In this document: positions 43,192-51,767 of the stretch, in pieces
How the letters are laid out: each line of letters starts with the position of its first letter
How positions within the stretch are numbered: position 1 is the stretch's first letter
From: Acidovorax sp. FHTAMBA
GTDB taxonomy: Bacteria; Pseudomonadota; Gammaproteobacteria; Burkholderiales; Burkholderiaceae_C
Assembly (NCBI RefSeq): GCF_038958875.1
Contig: NZ_CP152407.1
Location: 2,983,501 to 3,047,500, forward strand
Length of the DNA stretch: 64,000 nt
Direction: 5' to 3'
Position numbers and translations under genes: made by a program
Notes under the pieces: model-generated
The model's database searches: none
What the model was told of the DNA's origin: nothing
What the model saw: the letters and a program-made list of their open reading frames with translations, nothing else

Positions 43192-43950
43192 ATGAGCACC
43201 CCCGCCGCACCCATCTCGCTGGTCCGCGCCCTGGAAGAGCGCGCCTTCAACGCCTGGCCCGCGCGGCAGAACGTGTTTCACCGGGGGTGGCTGCTGCGCA
43301 TGTCAGGGGGTTACACCAAGCGCGCCAACTCGGTGAATGCGCTGGTGCCCGGCGCGCCGTTTGACGGGGTGCGCGAAGCAGCTGCGGCGCTGTATGCGCG
43401 GCACGGGCTGCCCACCGTGTTTCGCCTGTCGCCCCTGGCCCCGCCCGAGGCTGACGAGGAACTGGCCGGCGCTGGGTACCGGCACTTCGACCCCTCGCTG
43501 GTGCTGCACCGCCCCCTGGCCCTTGCGCAACTGGGCAGGCCCGACGACGGCGTGGTGGTGACCACCACGCCCCCCGATGCGTGGCTGAACGGCTTTGCGG
43601 CCGCCAATGGCGTGGCGCCCCACCACCGGGCGCTGCAACGCAGCATGCTGGACGCCATTGCCCACCCCACCGCGTTTGCGCTGCTGCACGCACAGGGCCT
43701 GGCCGTGGGCTTTGGGCTGGCCGTGCTGGAACGCGGCGCTGTGGGCCTGTATGACCTGGCGGTGGCGCCCGAGCACCGTGGCTGTGGCCGCGGCCAGGCC
43801 CTGGTGCAGGCCCTGCTGCACTGGGCCGCCCAGGCAGGCGCCACATCGGCCTACCTGCAGGTGCGCACGCAAAATGCGCCGGCGCTGCGGCTGTACGAGG
43901 GGCTGGGATTCAAGGAGGCGTACGGCTACCACTACCGGGTGCCAATTTGA
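43192..43950 (+). CDS. GNAT-family N-acetyltransferase
   Basis: A 252-residue protein. The C-terminal half is a GNAT domain with VGLYDLAVAPEHRGCGRGQA (acetyl-CoA loop RGxGxGxA) and YLQVRTQNAPALRLYEGLGF. The N-terminal half (RAFNAWPARQNVFHRGWLLR, GGYTKRANSVNALVPG) is the family-specific part seen in GNAT proteins of the type found in beta- and alphaproteobacteria; its first strand lacks an acetyl-CoA loop. The target is unknown. The ATG at 43192 is the natural start. A family-1 repeat follows at 43951 right after the stop. Confidence 0.88.
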   Translation: MSTPAAPISLVRALEERAFNAWPARQNVFHRGWLLRMSGGYTKRANSVNALVPGAPFDGVREAAAALYARHGLPTVFRLSPLAPPEADEELAGAGYRHFDPSLVLHRPLALAQLGRPDDGVVVTTTPPDAWLNGFAAANGVAPHHRALQRSMLDAIAHPTAFALLHAQGLAVGFGLAVLERGAVGLYDLAVAPEHRGCGRGQALVQALLHWAAQAGATSAYLQVRTQNAPALRLYEGLGFKEAYGYHYRVPI

Positions 43951-44010
43951 TTCAAATCGGCCTCAAGCGCTTATGCATCATGCGCCATAAGCTATCAAAA
44001 CAATAGCAAA
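43951..44010 (+). repeat. Family-1 repeat, copy g
   Basis: TTCAAATCGGCCTCAAGCGC, TTATGCATCATGCGCCATAA and GCTATCAAAACAATAGCAAA. It starts directly at the GNAT stop and ends 11 bases before the stop of convergent metI, so it is between two 3' ends. Confidence 0.87.
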
Positions 44011-44021
44011 CGCAGTACCAT

Positions 44022-44687
44022 TCACCGGTGGCTCAGCCTGCGCACCGCCCAGTCGCCCAGGCTCTGCACGGCCTGCACAAAGAAGATCAGCACCAGCACC
44101 ACGGCCAGCATGATTTCGGGCAAAAAACGCTGGTAGCCGTAGCGGATGCCCAGGTCACCCAGGCCGCCGCCGCCAATGGCACCGGCCATGGCCGAGTAGC
44201 CGGTCAGGCTCACGAACGTGATGGTCAGCCCCGCCACGATGCCGGGCAGCGCCTCGGGCAGCAGCACCTTCCACACGATCTGGCCGGTGGTGGCGCCCAT
44301 GGCCTGGGCGGCTTCGATCAGGCCCTGGTCCACCTCGCGCAATGCCGATTCAACCAGCCGCGCCACAAACGGTGCGGCGGCAATCGTCAGGGGCACCACG
44401 GCAGCGGCCGTGCCGATGGAGGAGCCCGTGATGAAGCGCGTGAACGGGATGATGGCCACCAGCAGGATGATGAAAGGCGTGGAGCGCACGGCATTCACCA
44501 GCCAGCCCACCAGCTTGTTGAGGGGGCCGTTTTCCAGCACCCCGCCGTGGTCGGTGAGCCGCAGAAAGACGCCCAGCGGCACGCCGATGAGGCCACCCAC
44601 GATGCCCGAAATGCCAACCATGACCAGCGTTTCCCACAGCGACGAGGCAAACAGATCCAGCATGGCTGGCGTGAAGTTGTCCAACAT
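44022..44687 (-). CDS. metI: Methionine ABC transporter permease MetI
   Basis: A 221-residue inner-membrane permease with five hydrophobic segments. The MetI marks are SSLWETLVMVGISGIVGGLI, VNAVRSTPFIILLVAIIPFT and the ATPase-contact loop EAAQAMGATTGQIVWKVLLP; SLTGYSAMAGAIGGGGLGDL is near-invariant. It forms the channel for methionine with the MetN ATPase. I choose the ATG at 44687; the frame is open upstream into metN. It follows metN after 16 bases. The binding protein MetQ is encoded elsewhere (34534). Confidence 0.94.
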   Translation of the reverse strand: MLDNFTPAMLDLFASSLWETLVMVGISGIVGGLIGVPLGVFLRLTDHGGVLENGPLNKLVGWLVNAVRSTPFIILLVAIIPFTRFITGSSIGTAAAVVPLTIAAAPFVARLVESALREVDQGLIEAAQAMGATTGQIVWKVLLPEALPGIVAGLTITFVSLTGYSAMAGAIGGGGLGDLGIRYGYQRFLPEIMLAVVLVLIFFVQAVQSLGDWAVRRLSHR

Positions 44688-44703
44688 GATTGAAGTCTTC
44701 CTT

Positions 44704-45750
44704 TCAGCCTGCCACGGCCACTTCTTGCACCTCGACACCCCCGGCACGCAGGTGCGCCACGGCACCCCGCACGCTCTGGGCCTCACCGCTGGCATACACC
44801 GCCAGCGAGCCAAAGGTTTCGTCCTGGATCTCGTCCACCTGGCCGTGCAGGATGCTCATGTCCACACCAAACTCGCGGATCAGCTGCGACAGGATGGGCT
44901 GGTAGGCGCTGTCACCCGCGTACGACAGGCGCAGCAGCTGGCCGGTGCGGCCTGTGCTCAGTTGGCCTGCGAGCTTGCGCACATGGCCGAGCACGCTGGC
45001 GGGCAGCTCCTGCGGCAGGATCTCGTCGATCAGGCTTTTGGTGATGGCCTGCTGCGGGCGGGTGAACACGTCCAGCACACGGCCCTGCTCCACGATGCGG
45101 CCCGCTTCAATCACGGCCACGCGGTCGGCCACCTGCTTGATGACCTGCATCTGGTGCGTGATGAGCACCACCGTCAACCCCAGCTCGCGGTTGACCTGGC
45201 GCAGCAGGTCGAGGATGGAGCGCGTGGTCTCCGGGTCCAGCGCCGAGGTGGCTTCGTCGCTCAGCAGCACCTTGGGGCGGCTGGCCAGCGCACGCGCAAT
45301 GCCCACACGCTGCTTTTGCCCACCGCTGATCTGCGCCGGATAGCGGTCGGCCAGGGCAGACAGGCCCACCAGCTCCAGCAGCGGGTTCACCCGCGCACGG
45401 ATGGCGGCCTTGTCCATGCCCGCCAGCTCCAGCGGCAGCGCGGCGTTGTCAAACACGGTGCGCGACGACAGCAGGTTGAAGTGCTGGAAGACCATGCCGA
45501 TCTCGCGGCGCGCCTCGCGCAGTTGGGCGTCGTTCAGCTGGGTCAGGTCCTGCCCACCCACGATCACCTGGCCCGTGGTGGGCCGGTTGAGCAGGTTGAT
45601 CACCCGCACCAGCGAGCTCTTGCCCGCGCCGCTCTTGCCGATGATGCCGAACACTTCGCCTGGCTGGATGTTGAGGTCGATGCCGCGCAGGGCCTCGACC
45701 GGGCCTTGTGCGCCCCGGTAGGTTTGGGTGATACCCCGTAAGTCGATCAT
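44704..45750 (-). CDS. metN: Methionine ABC transporter ATP-binding protein MetN
   Basis: A 348-residue ATPase with Walker A GKSGAGKSSL, signature ISGGQKQRVGIARALASRPK, Walker B VLLSDEATSALDPETT and H-loop VVLITHQMQVIKQVAD. The C-terminal NIL domain (RLSYAGDSAYQPILSQLIRE, VDMSILHGQVDEIQDETFGS) binds methionine and gives feedback inhibition of transport. It is followed by metI. The upstream region (45751-45922) is AT-rich with GATCAAAAAATCGGG, but no SAM riboswitch form was found. Complex MetNI with MetQ. Confidence 0.95.
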   Translation of the reverse strand: MIDLRGITQTYRGAQGPVEALRGIDLNIQPGEVFGIIGKSGAGKSSLVRVINLLNRPTTGQVIVGGQDLTQLNDAQLREARREIGMVFQHFNLLSSRTVFDNAALPLELAGMDKAAIRARVNPLLELVGLSALADRYPAQISGGQKQRVGIARALASRPKVLLSDEATSALDPETTRSILDLLRQVNRELGLTVVLITHQMQVIKQVADRVAVIEAGRIVEQGRVLDVFTRPQQAITKSLIDEILPQELPASVLGHVRKLAGQLSTGRTGQLLRLSYAGDSAYQPILSQLIREFGVDMSILHGQVDEIQDETFGSLAVYASGEAQSVRGAVAHLRAGGVEVQEVAVAG

Positions 45751-45922
45751 GAAAATGCCACAGCGCCGCCCAGGGCAGGAGCCTGGCTGCGGCGCGCAGT
45801 GTCTGTGGATTGGGATGCCGGACTGTATCGGCGATTAATAAGAACACAAACGATCAAAAAATCGGGTGTTTAGACATCGAAGTTATTTGAAACGTGATAG
45901 CTACGCCAAATAACTTGCAAAT

Positions 45923-45972
45923 CAATAGCTGCCAACGCTTGTCCATCAAGCGCTGGAGGCCGATTTGGCTTG
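45923..45972 (-). repeat. Family-1 repeat, copy h
   Basis: Minus-strand reading: AAGCCAAATCGGCCTCCAGC, GCTTGATGGACAAGCGTTGG and CAGCTATTGAT. It lies upstream of metN and downstream of the hybrid kinase gene. The right stem-loop is incomplete. Confidence 0.8.
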
Positions 45973-46033
45973 TATTTATGCGGTCATCAAGCTGCGCCCG
46001 TTCCGCGGGCGAAAGGTACAGCCCCCGGGAGCG

Positions 46034-48091
46034 TCAGCGTCCCTGCCCCATCGCTGCATGCACCTTGGCCACCAGCGCCTGCGCATCAAAAGGCTTCACC
46101 AGCAGTTCCATCTGCACCCCCAGAAACTGCGGGGTCATCGCGGCCTGCTCGGCATACCCGGTCATCAGGATGATCTTGATGGCGGGAAACTTCTCACGCG
46201 CGTAGTCGGCCACCTGGCGCCCGTTGGGGCCGGGCAGGCCCACGTCGGACACCAGCAGGTCAAAGTGCACGGCGCACGACAGCAGGGCCATCGCGGCGCT
46301 GCCATGGGCAGCCTCCATCACCTGGAACCCCATGTCGCGCAGCAATTCAACAGTCAACGCGCGCACCGTGTCATCGTCCTCCACCACCAGGATCGAATCG
46401 GGGCGGCGCGCACCCGAGAGCGGTGTGATCGGCTGCGCAGGCGCGGGCTCGGCCTCCTGCACCTGCGACCGCACGAAGTACAGCGCCACCGCGGTGCCCT
46501 TGCCCTCCGCGCTGTCCAGGACTGCAATGCCGCCCGACTGGCGCATGAAGCCGTAAATCATCGACAGCCCGAGCCCTGTGCCCTGCCCCAGCGGCTTGGT
46601 GGTGAAAAACGGGTCGAACGCCCGCGCGATCACGTCGCCTGTCATGCCGATGCCGGAGTCGCGCACCGTGATGCGCACATAGTCACCCGGGTCCAGCCCG
46701 GGGATGGCCGCCACCAGTGCGGCGTCAGCCTGCACGTTGTCGGCGCTGATGTGCAGCGCGCCACCACCGGGCATGGCATCGCGGGCGTTGATGGCCAGGT
46801 TGACTACAGCGCTCTCGAACTGGCCGGCATCCGTCAGGGCAGGCCACAGTGATTGCGGCAGTGACAGATGCAGGGCGATGTTCTCGCCGCAGGTGGACTT
46901 GAGCATGGACTCCAGACCGCGCAGCGATGCACCGAGATCCACCGGTCTGGAGTCCAGCGGTTGCCTGCGCGAAAACGCCAGCAGCCGCTGCGTGAGCCCC
47001 GCCGCCCGCTTGGCCGCGGCAAGCCCCGAGTCGATATAGCGCCCCACTTCGTCGTGCCGCCCCTGGGCCATGCGCTGGCGGATGATCTGCAGCGGCAGCA
47101 CGATGCCCTGCAGCATGTTGTTGAAATCATGGGCAATGCCACCGGTGAGCTGGCCCACAGCCTCCATCTTCTGGCTCTGGCGCAGGCGCTCTTCGGCGTT
47201 GCGCAAGGCCTCCTCGCGCAGGTGTTCCTCGGTGGTGTCCCGGCCCACGGCCTGGATGAAGCCTTCGCTGGGCACGGCCGTCCAGGCGATCCATCGCTCG
47301 CCCCCGTCGCGGTGACGGTAGCGCGCCACCATCTGTCGGCGTTCGGGCTCGCCGGCCAGCCGGGCCATGGCGCCGGCCACCATGTGCATGTCGTCGGCGC
47401 AGGCGAACGCGGCCAGGGGATGGCCTACCGTCTCTTCCTCCGACCAGCCCAGGGTCGCCGTCCAGGCGGGGTTGACTGCGGTGATGGCGCCATCGAACCG
47501 GGCCACGAGCAAAACATCTTCGGACAACTGCCACAGCCGGTTGCGGTCGGCGGTGCGCAGCGCCACCTGTTCTTCCAGCGATGCCGCCACGTCCCGCCAC
47601 TGGCGCAGCGCGTGGAACTTGCTGGTGGTCTCGACCACCGTGTCCAGCATACCCACGACCACGCCAGTGTCGTCACGCACGGGGCTGTAGCAAAAGGTGA
47701 AGTAGGCGATTTCCGGTTGGCCGAAGCGGTTGATTTCCAGCTCAAAATCTTCAATGAACGTGGCCTCGCCAGCGAAAGCCTTGTCCACCAGAGGCTGGAT
47801 GGACGGCCATGCCTCGCTCCACACTTCGGAGATCGGGCGGCCCAGCCCTTCGGGTTTGCTGCCCACGATCGGGAGGTAGGCGTCGTTGTAGAACAGGGTG
47901 CGCTCTGGCCCCCACGCCAGACAGGCCGGGAAACGCGAGGACAGCATGGTCTCCACCGCAAACCTCAGCACGAAGGGCCACTGCGCAATGGGCCCCAGCG
48001 GGGTGCTCGACCAGTCGAAGGCCCGCACCCTTGCACTCATGGCGCTTTGAACATGGGGAAACGCCAGCACGGCGGGCGATGGGTCGGTCAT
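46034..48091 (-). CDS. Soluble PAS hybrid histidine kinase with receiver domain
   Basis: A 685-residue cytoplasmic kinase without membrane helices. Two PAS-type sensor domains (about 25-160, with LAWGPERTLFYNDAYLPIVG; and about 185-290) are followed by HisKA with His321 in TGGIAHDFNNMLQGI, a HATPase domain (NLAINARDAMPGGGALHIS, DSGIGM, TGLGLSM) and a C-terminal receiver with phospho-acceptor Asp616 (LLVSDVGLPGPNGR), Thr in ILMTGYA and LLVKPF. It senses an intracellular cue through PAS and passes phosphate to its own receiver and probably to an unlinked partner. The frame continues upstream to 48952 but the ATG at 48091 is the natural start. Confidence 0.92.
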   Translation of the reverse strand: MTDPSPAVLAFPHVQSAMSARVRAFDWSSTPLGPIAQWPFVLRFAVETMLSSRFPACLAWGPERTLFYNDAYLPIVGSKPEGLGRPISEVWSEAWPSIQPLVDKAFAGEATFIEDFELEINRFGQPEIAYFTFCYSPVRDDTGVVVGMLDTVVETTSKFHALRQWRDVAASLEEQVALRTADRNRLWQLSEDVLLVARFDGAITAVNPAWTATLGWSEEETVGHPLAAFACADDMHMVAGAMARLAGEPERRQMVARYRHRDGGERWIAWTAVPSEGFIQAVGRDTTEEHLREEALRNAEERLRQSQKMEAVGQLTGGIAHDFNNMLQGIVLPLQIIRQRMAQGRHDEVGRYIDSGLAAAKRAAGLTQRLLAFSRRQPLDSRPVDLGASLRGLESMLKSTCGENIALHLSLPQSLWPALTDAGQFESAVVNLAINARDAMPGGGALHISADNVQADAALVAAIPGLDPGDYVRITVRDSGIGMTGDVIARAFDPFFTTKPLGQGTGLGLSMIYGFMRQSGGIAVLDSAEGKGTAVALYFVRSQVQEAEPAPAQPITPLSGARRPDSILVVEDDDTVRALTVELLRDMGFQVMEAAHGSAAMALLSCAVHFDLLVSDVGLPGPNGRQVADYAREKFPAIKIILMTGYAEQAAMTPQFLGVQMELLVKPFDAQALVAKVHAAMGQGR

Positions 48092-48189
48092 GGCAGTGGG
48101 TCCCGCAAGGTGAACGCCGAGTCTACAGGCGCAGGCAGCAAGGCCCCGGGCGGCGCCCCACGCCGTGGCGCGGCCAGCATGCGGGCCGA

Positions 48190-49404
48190 TCAGCCCGCCA
48201 CGGGGGCCCGCGCATGCACCTTGCGCGAAACCATGTAGCCCAGCACCAGCATGCCCAGCGCGGCCGCGGAAAACACCGGGGGCAGCCAGCCACGGTCCAC
48301 GCTGAAGGCCACCACCAGTACGCCCGTGGACTGCCCCAGAAAGAGCAGGCTTGCAAACAGCGTGACGGCCGTGCCCCGTGCCTGCGGCGCCATCTGCGTG
48401 GCCTGCACCTGCAGCGTGTTGTGCAGCATGTAAAAGCCCAGCCCCGCCAGAAAACTGCCGAGCACCGCCCACGCCACGTCGGGCGCCCAGGCGAGCAGCA
48501 GCAAACCCAGCGCAATCTGCGAAGCCCCTGCCAGCGCCAGGCCCCGCTCGCCCAGCAGCGCCAGCCAGCGCCGTGCAAACACGCTGTACACCAGGCCACC
48601 CACGCCATACAGCACCATCACGCCGCCCGCCGCCGAAGCCGACAGCCCGAAGCCATCGACCATGCGGGCCGGCACAAAGGCCAGGGTGCCAAAGGCCAGC
48701 GCCCCTTCCAGGGCCACCACCGTGAGCACCCAGCGCACGCGCGGCATGCGCAGCAGCGCCGCAGTGCTGGCCATGTAGGCCGCCATGGAAAACGCAGCGG
48801 CAGCGGCGGTACTGGGCGAGGGGCCGTCGCGGTGCGTGTCGCCCGTTCGGGCATGGCGCAGCAGCAGCGCTGCGGCGGCAAAGAACATCACCGCCAGCAC
48901 CCCGAACGCAGTGCGCCAGCCCAGCGTCTCGGTGGCGAAGCCCCCGAACCACTGGCCCGCCATCATGCCCGTCACCGTCGCGCCCATCAGGCGGGCCAGC
49001 GTCTCCTGCCGCTGCTCATATGCCACCTGGTCACCGATCCAGGCCATCGACAGCGGAATGATCCCGGCAGCCGCCGCCCCCATGGCCGCGCGTGACACCA
49101 CCAGCACCGTGAAAGTGGGGGCCAGTGCCGTCAGCGCACTGAACAAGGCACAGGCTGCGGTGGCTGCAATGATGACGCGCACCTTGCCCAGCATATCGCC
49201 CAAGGGGCCATACACCAGTTGCAGCACGCCATAGGCTACGGCAAAGGCCGCGATGACAGCCGAGGCATCCCCCGTGGTGACCTGGAACTCCCGCGACAGC
49301 TCCACCAGCATCGGGTCGCACACCCGCATCGACGCCATGCTGCAAAAAGCAGCCAGGCCGACGAGGCGCAGCATCATGGAATGAGCGGGGGTCATGGCGG
49401 GCAC
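48190..49404 (-). CDS. MFS transporter (drug-efflux-like)
   Basis: A 404-residue MFS carrier with 12 hydrophobic segments. The loop-2 motif is GPLGDMLGKVRVI (G-x-x-x-D-x-x-G-R/K), and FAVAYGVLQLVYGPLGDML is the usual MFS motif A region; HNTLQVQATQMAPQARGTAV is the corresponding C-half motif. It resembles the DHA1 group of drug or metabolite exporters. Substrate unknown. It lies 98 bases upstream of the hybrid kinase on the same strand. The ATG may be at 49404 or 49395 (MTPAHSMM). No regulator is adjacent. Confidence 0.88.
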   Translation of the reverse strand: MPAMTPAHSMMLRLVGLAAFCSMASMRVCDPMLVELSREFQVTTGDASAVIAAFAVAYGVLQLVYGPLGDMLGKVRVIIAATAACALFSALTALAPTFTVLVVSRAAMGAAAAGIIPLSMAWIGDQVAYEQRQETLARLMGATVTGMMAGQWFGGFATETLGWRTAFGVLAVMFFAAAALLLRHARTGDTHRDGPSPSTAAAAAFSMAAYMASTAALLRMPRVRWVLTVVALEGALAFGTLAFVPARMVDGFGLSASAAGGVMVLYGVGGLVYSVFARRWLALLGERGLALAGASQIALGLLLLAWAPDVAWAVLGSFLAGLGFYMLHNTLQVQATQMAPQARGTAVTLFASLLFLGQSTGVLVVAFSVDRGWLPPVFSAAALGMLVLGYMVSRKVHARAPVAG

Positions 49405-49462
49405 CAGGGCGCCAGGGGGTGACGGAGCGGACGCAGCGCTGCGCGCCGTGTCGCCCTGATGG

Positions 49463-50470
49463 CTATCGCCGCACCTGCAGCGCGCCAGGGTTGACGATAT
49501 TGGACGGCGTGCCCTTGATGAAATTCACCACGTTGTCAAACGCGGCCCCGAAATACAGCTCGTAGCTGTCTTGCTCCACATACCCGATGTGCGGCGTGCA
49601 GATGCAGTTCTCCAGCCGCAGCAGGGCGTGGCCCTGAAGAATGGGCTCGCTCTCGAAAACGTCAACCGCCGCCATGCCCGGCCGACCCCGGTTGAGCGCC
49701 GCAATCAGGGCGTCGGGCTCAATCAGCTCTGCCCGCGACGTATTGACGAGCAAGGCGGTGGGCTTCATGCACGAGAGGTCCTCCAGGGACACGACGCCAC
49801 GCGTTTCCTCGGTCAGGCGCAGGTGCAGCGAAATCACGTCGCACTGCGAGAAAAACTCTTCCCGGGTGGTGGCCGCCTGGAAACCATCGGTGAGCGCCTG
49901 CGCCCGCGAGGCTTCGCGGCCCCACACGCGCACGTTCATGCCGAAAGCGCGCCCGTATCCGGCCACCAGCTGGCCGATCCGGCCATAGCCCCAGATGCCC
50001 AGTGTCTTGCCACGCAATACCGTGCCCAGACCGAAATTGGGGGGCATGGACGCCGTCTTGAGGCCCGACTGCTGCCACGCGCCGTGCTTGAGGTTGGAGA
50101 TGTACTGGGGCAGCCTGCGCATCGCCGCCATGACCAGCGCCCACGTCAATTCGGCAGGCGCCACGGGCGATCCAACGCCTTCCGCCACCGCGATGCCGCG
50201 CTCTGTGCAGGCAGCCACGTCAATGTGGCTTCCCACTTTTCCGGTCTGCGCAATGAGCTTCAGGCGGGGCAGCTTTTCTACCAGCTGGCGGGTGATGTGG
50301 GTGCGTTCACGCACCAGCACGATGATGTCGGCGTCCTTCAGACGCACTGAAAGCTGGCCCAGCCCCTTGACCGTGTTGGTGTACACCTTGGCCGTGTAGG
50401 CATCGAGCCTGGAGGCGCAGTGAAGCTTGCGCACTGCATCCTGGTAGTCATCGAGAATCACGATATTCAT
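49463..50470 (-). CDS. D-isomer specific 2-hydroxyacid dehydrogenase
   Basis: A 335-residue NAD(P)-dependent enzyme. The Rossmann part is GKTLGIWGYGRIGQLVAGYG (GxGxxG) with the long helix; AELTWALVMAAMRRLPQYIS precedes it; DVISLHLRLTEETRGVVSLE, LVNTSRAELIEPDALIAALN and CTPHIGYVEQDSYELY carry the catalytic Arg-Glu-His set (Arg in VNTSRAE, His in TPHIGY). It reduces a 2-keto acid to a D-2-hydroxy acid or oxidises it; phosphoglycerate, glyoxylate and others are possible. The ATG at 50470 gives the family start MNIVILDDYQD. Divergent from dusA. Confidence 0.92.
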   Translation of the reverse strand: MNIVILDDYQDAVRKLHCASRLDAYTAKVYTNTVKGLGQLSVRLKDADIIVLVRERTHITRQLVEKLPRLKLIAQTGKVGSHIDVAACTERGIAVAEGVGSPVAPAELTWALVMAAMRRLPQYISNLKHGAWQQSGLKTASMPPNFGLGTVLRGKTLGIWGYGRIGQLVAGYGRAFGMNVRVWGREASRAQALTDGFQAATTREEFFSQCDVISLHLRLTEETRGVVSLEDLSCMKPTALLVNTSRAELIEPDALIAALNRGRPGMAAVDVFESEPILQGHALLRLENCICTPHIGYVEQDSYELYFGAAFDNVVNFIKGTPSNIVNPGALQVRR

Positions 50471-50720
50471 GGCGGTATTGTGCCTTGGCAGGTTCTGCCC
50501 TCCCGGAGAGCAAGGCCTGTGCCACCATTTCAGAAAGCAGCGCCGCCTGCGCCCCCGGATGCCCCGTGGCCAGCGCGGGCCGGGCCCGGCTGGGTAAACT
50601 TCGCCCCCGGGCCGCGCACGCCACTGCGGCGTACCCGATGGAGTGCACACCTGGCCCGCTCACCCGCAGGCCGGGTTGCCGAGACAGGCAGCGGCGACCT
50701 CGCTGAACCGGATTTTTACC

Positions 50721-51767
50721 TTGGACACTACCCTTTCGCAGCAACCGTACAGCCCCTGGCGCATGTCCGTTGCGCCGATGATGGACTGGACGGACCGGCA
50801 CTGCCGCTACTTTCACCGGCTGCTGACCCGCCAGACCCTGCTGTACACCGAGATGGTGAACGCGGGCGCCATCATCCACGGCGGCACCGAGCGCCACCTG
50901 CGCTTCAACGCTGAAGAGCACCCCGTGGCGCTGCAGCTGGGCGGCAATGAGCCCGACAAGCTGGCCGAAGCCGCGCGCCTGGGCGCGCAGTGGGGCTATG
51001 GCGAAATCAACCTCAATTGCGGCTGCCCCAGTGACCGCGTGCAGCGCGGCGCGTTCGGCGCCAGCCTGATGAAGTCGCCCCAGCTGGTGGCCGACTGCGT
51101 AAAGGCCATGAAGGACGTGGTGGATGTGCCCGTCACCGTCAAGCACCGCATTGGCATCGACAAGGTGGAGGACTATGGTTTTGTGCGCGACTTCATCGGC
51201 ACCGTGGCCGACGCCGGGTGCTCCGTGTTCATCGTGCATGCGCGCAACGCCTGGCTGCAGGGTCTCTCGCCCAAGGAGAACCGCGACGTGCCGCCTCTGC
51301 GCTACGAGGTGGTGCACCGCCTGAAGGCCGAGTTTCCCCAGTTCACCATTGCGATCAACGGCGGCATCACCACGGATGCAGTGGTGCAGGAACAGCTCAC
51401 ACACCTGGACGGCGTGATGATTGGCCGCGAGGCCTACCACAACCCCTGGTGGCTGGCCCGCTGGGACCAGCTCTACTACGGCGGCGCCCCCTGCCCCCTG
51501 ACCCGCGAAGAGGTGGAGGTGGCCATGGTCGAATACATGGAACGCGAAGCCGCCCAGTACGGCACGCCCTGGCCCCATATTGCCCGCCACATGCTGGGCC
51601 TGCGCCACAGCCTGCCCGGCGCCCGCATCTGGCGTCAGGTGTGGAGCAACCATCTGCTCAAGGACCGCCCCGCGCGGGAGGTGCATGCGCTGGCAGTGCA
51701 GTCGTATGCCCGCGACGTACCCGAACTGCAGGCCGGGCCCAGCCCCCAGGCTGCAGCGGTTAGCTGA
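50721..51767 (+). CDS. dusA: tRNA-dihydrouridine(20/20a) synthase DusA
   Basis: A TIM-barrel flavoprotein of about 348 residues. It has SVAPMMDWTDRHCRYFHRLL, LYTEMVNAGAIIHGG, EINLNCGCPSDRVQRGAFGA with the catalytic Cys, VTVKHRIGID, and INGGITTDAVVQEQ, then GVMIGREAYHNPWW. It reduces U20/U20a in the D-loop of tRNA with NADPH and FMN. The start is uncertain: a TTG at 50721 keeps LDTTLSQQPYSPWRM, the ATG at 50763 (MSVAPMMDWTDR) would be short, and the ATG at 50643 is probably too early. The 3' end overlaps that of the convergent GGDEF/EAL gene by eight bases. Confidence 0.92.
   Translation: MDTTLSQQPYSPWRMSVAPMMDWTDRHCRYFHRLLTRQTLLYTEMVNAGAIIHGGTERHLRFNAEEHPVALQLGGNEPDKLAEAARLGAQWGYGEINLNCGCPSDRVQRGAFGASLMKSPQLVADCVKAMKDVVDVPVTVKHRIGIDKVEDYGFVRDFIGTVADAGCSVFIVHARNAWLQGLSPKENRDVPPLRYEVVHRLKAEFPQFTIAINGGITTDAVVQEQLTHLDGVMIGREAYHNPWWLARWDQLYYGGAPCPLTREEVEVAMVEYMEREAAQYGTPWPHIARHMLGLRHSLPGARIWRQVWSNHLLKDRPAREVHALAVQSYARDVPELQAGPSPQAAAVS

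Noticed and set aside
45751..46033. Possible SAM or other riboswitch upstream of metN
   Set aside because: No conserved riboswitch core was found; the region has an AT-rich promoter-like part and a family-1 repeat.
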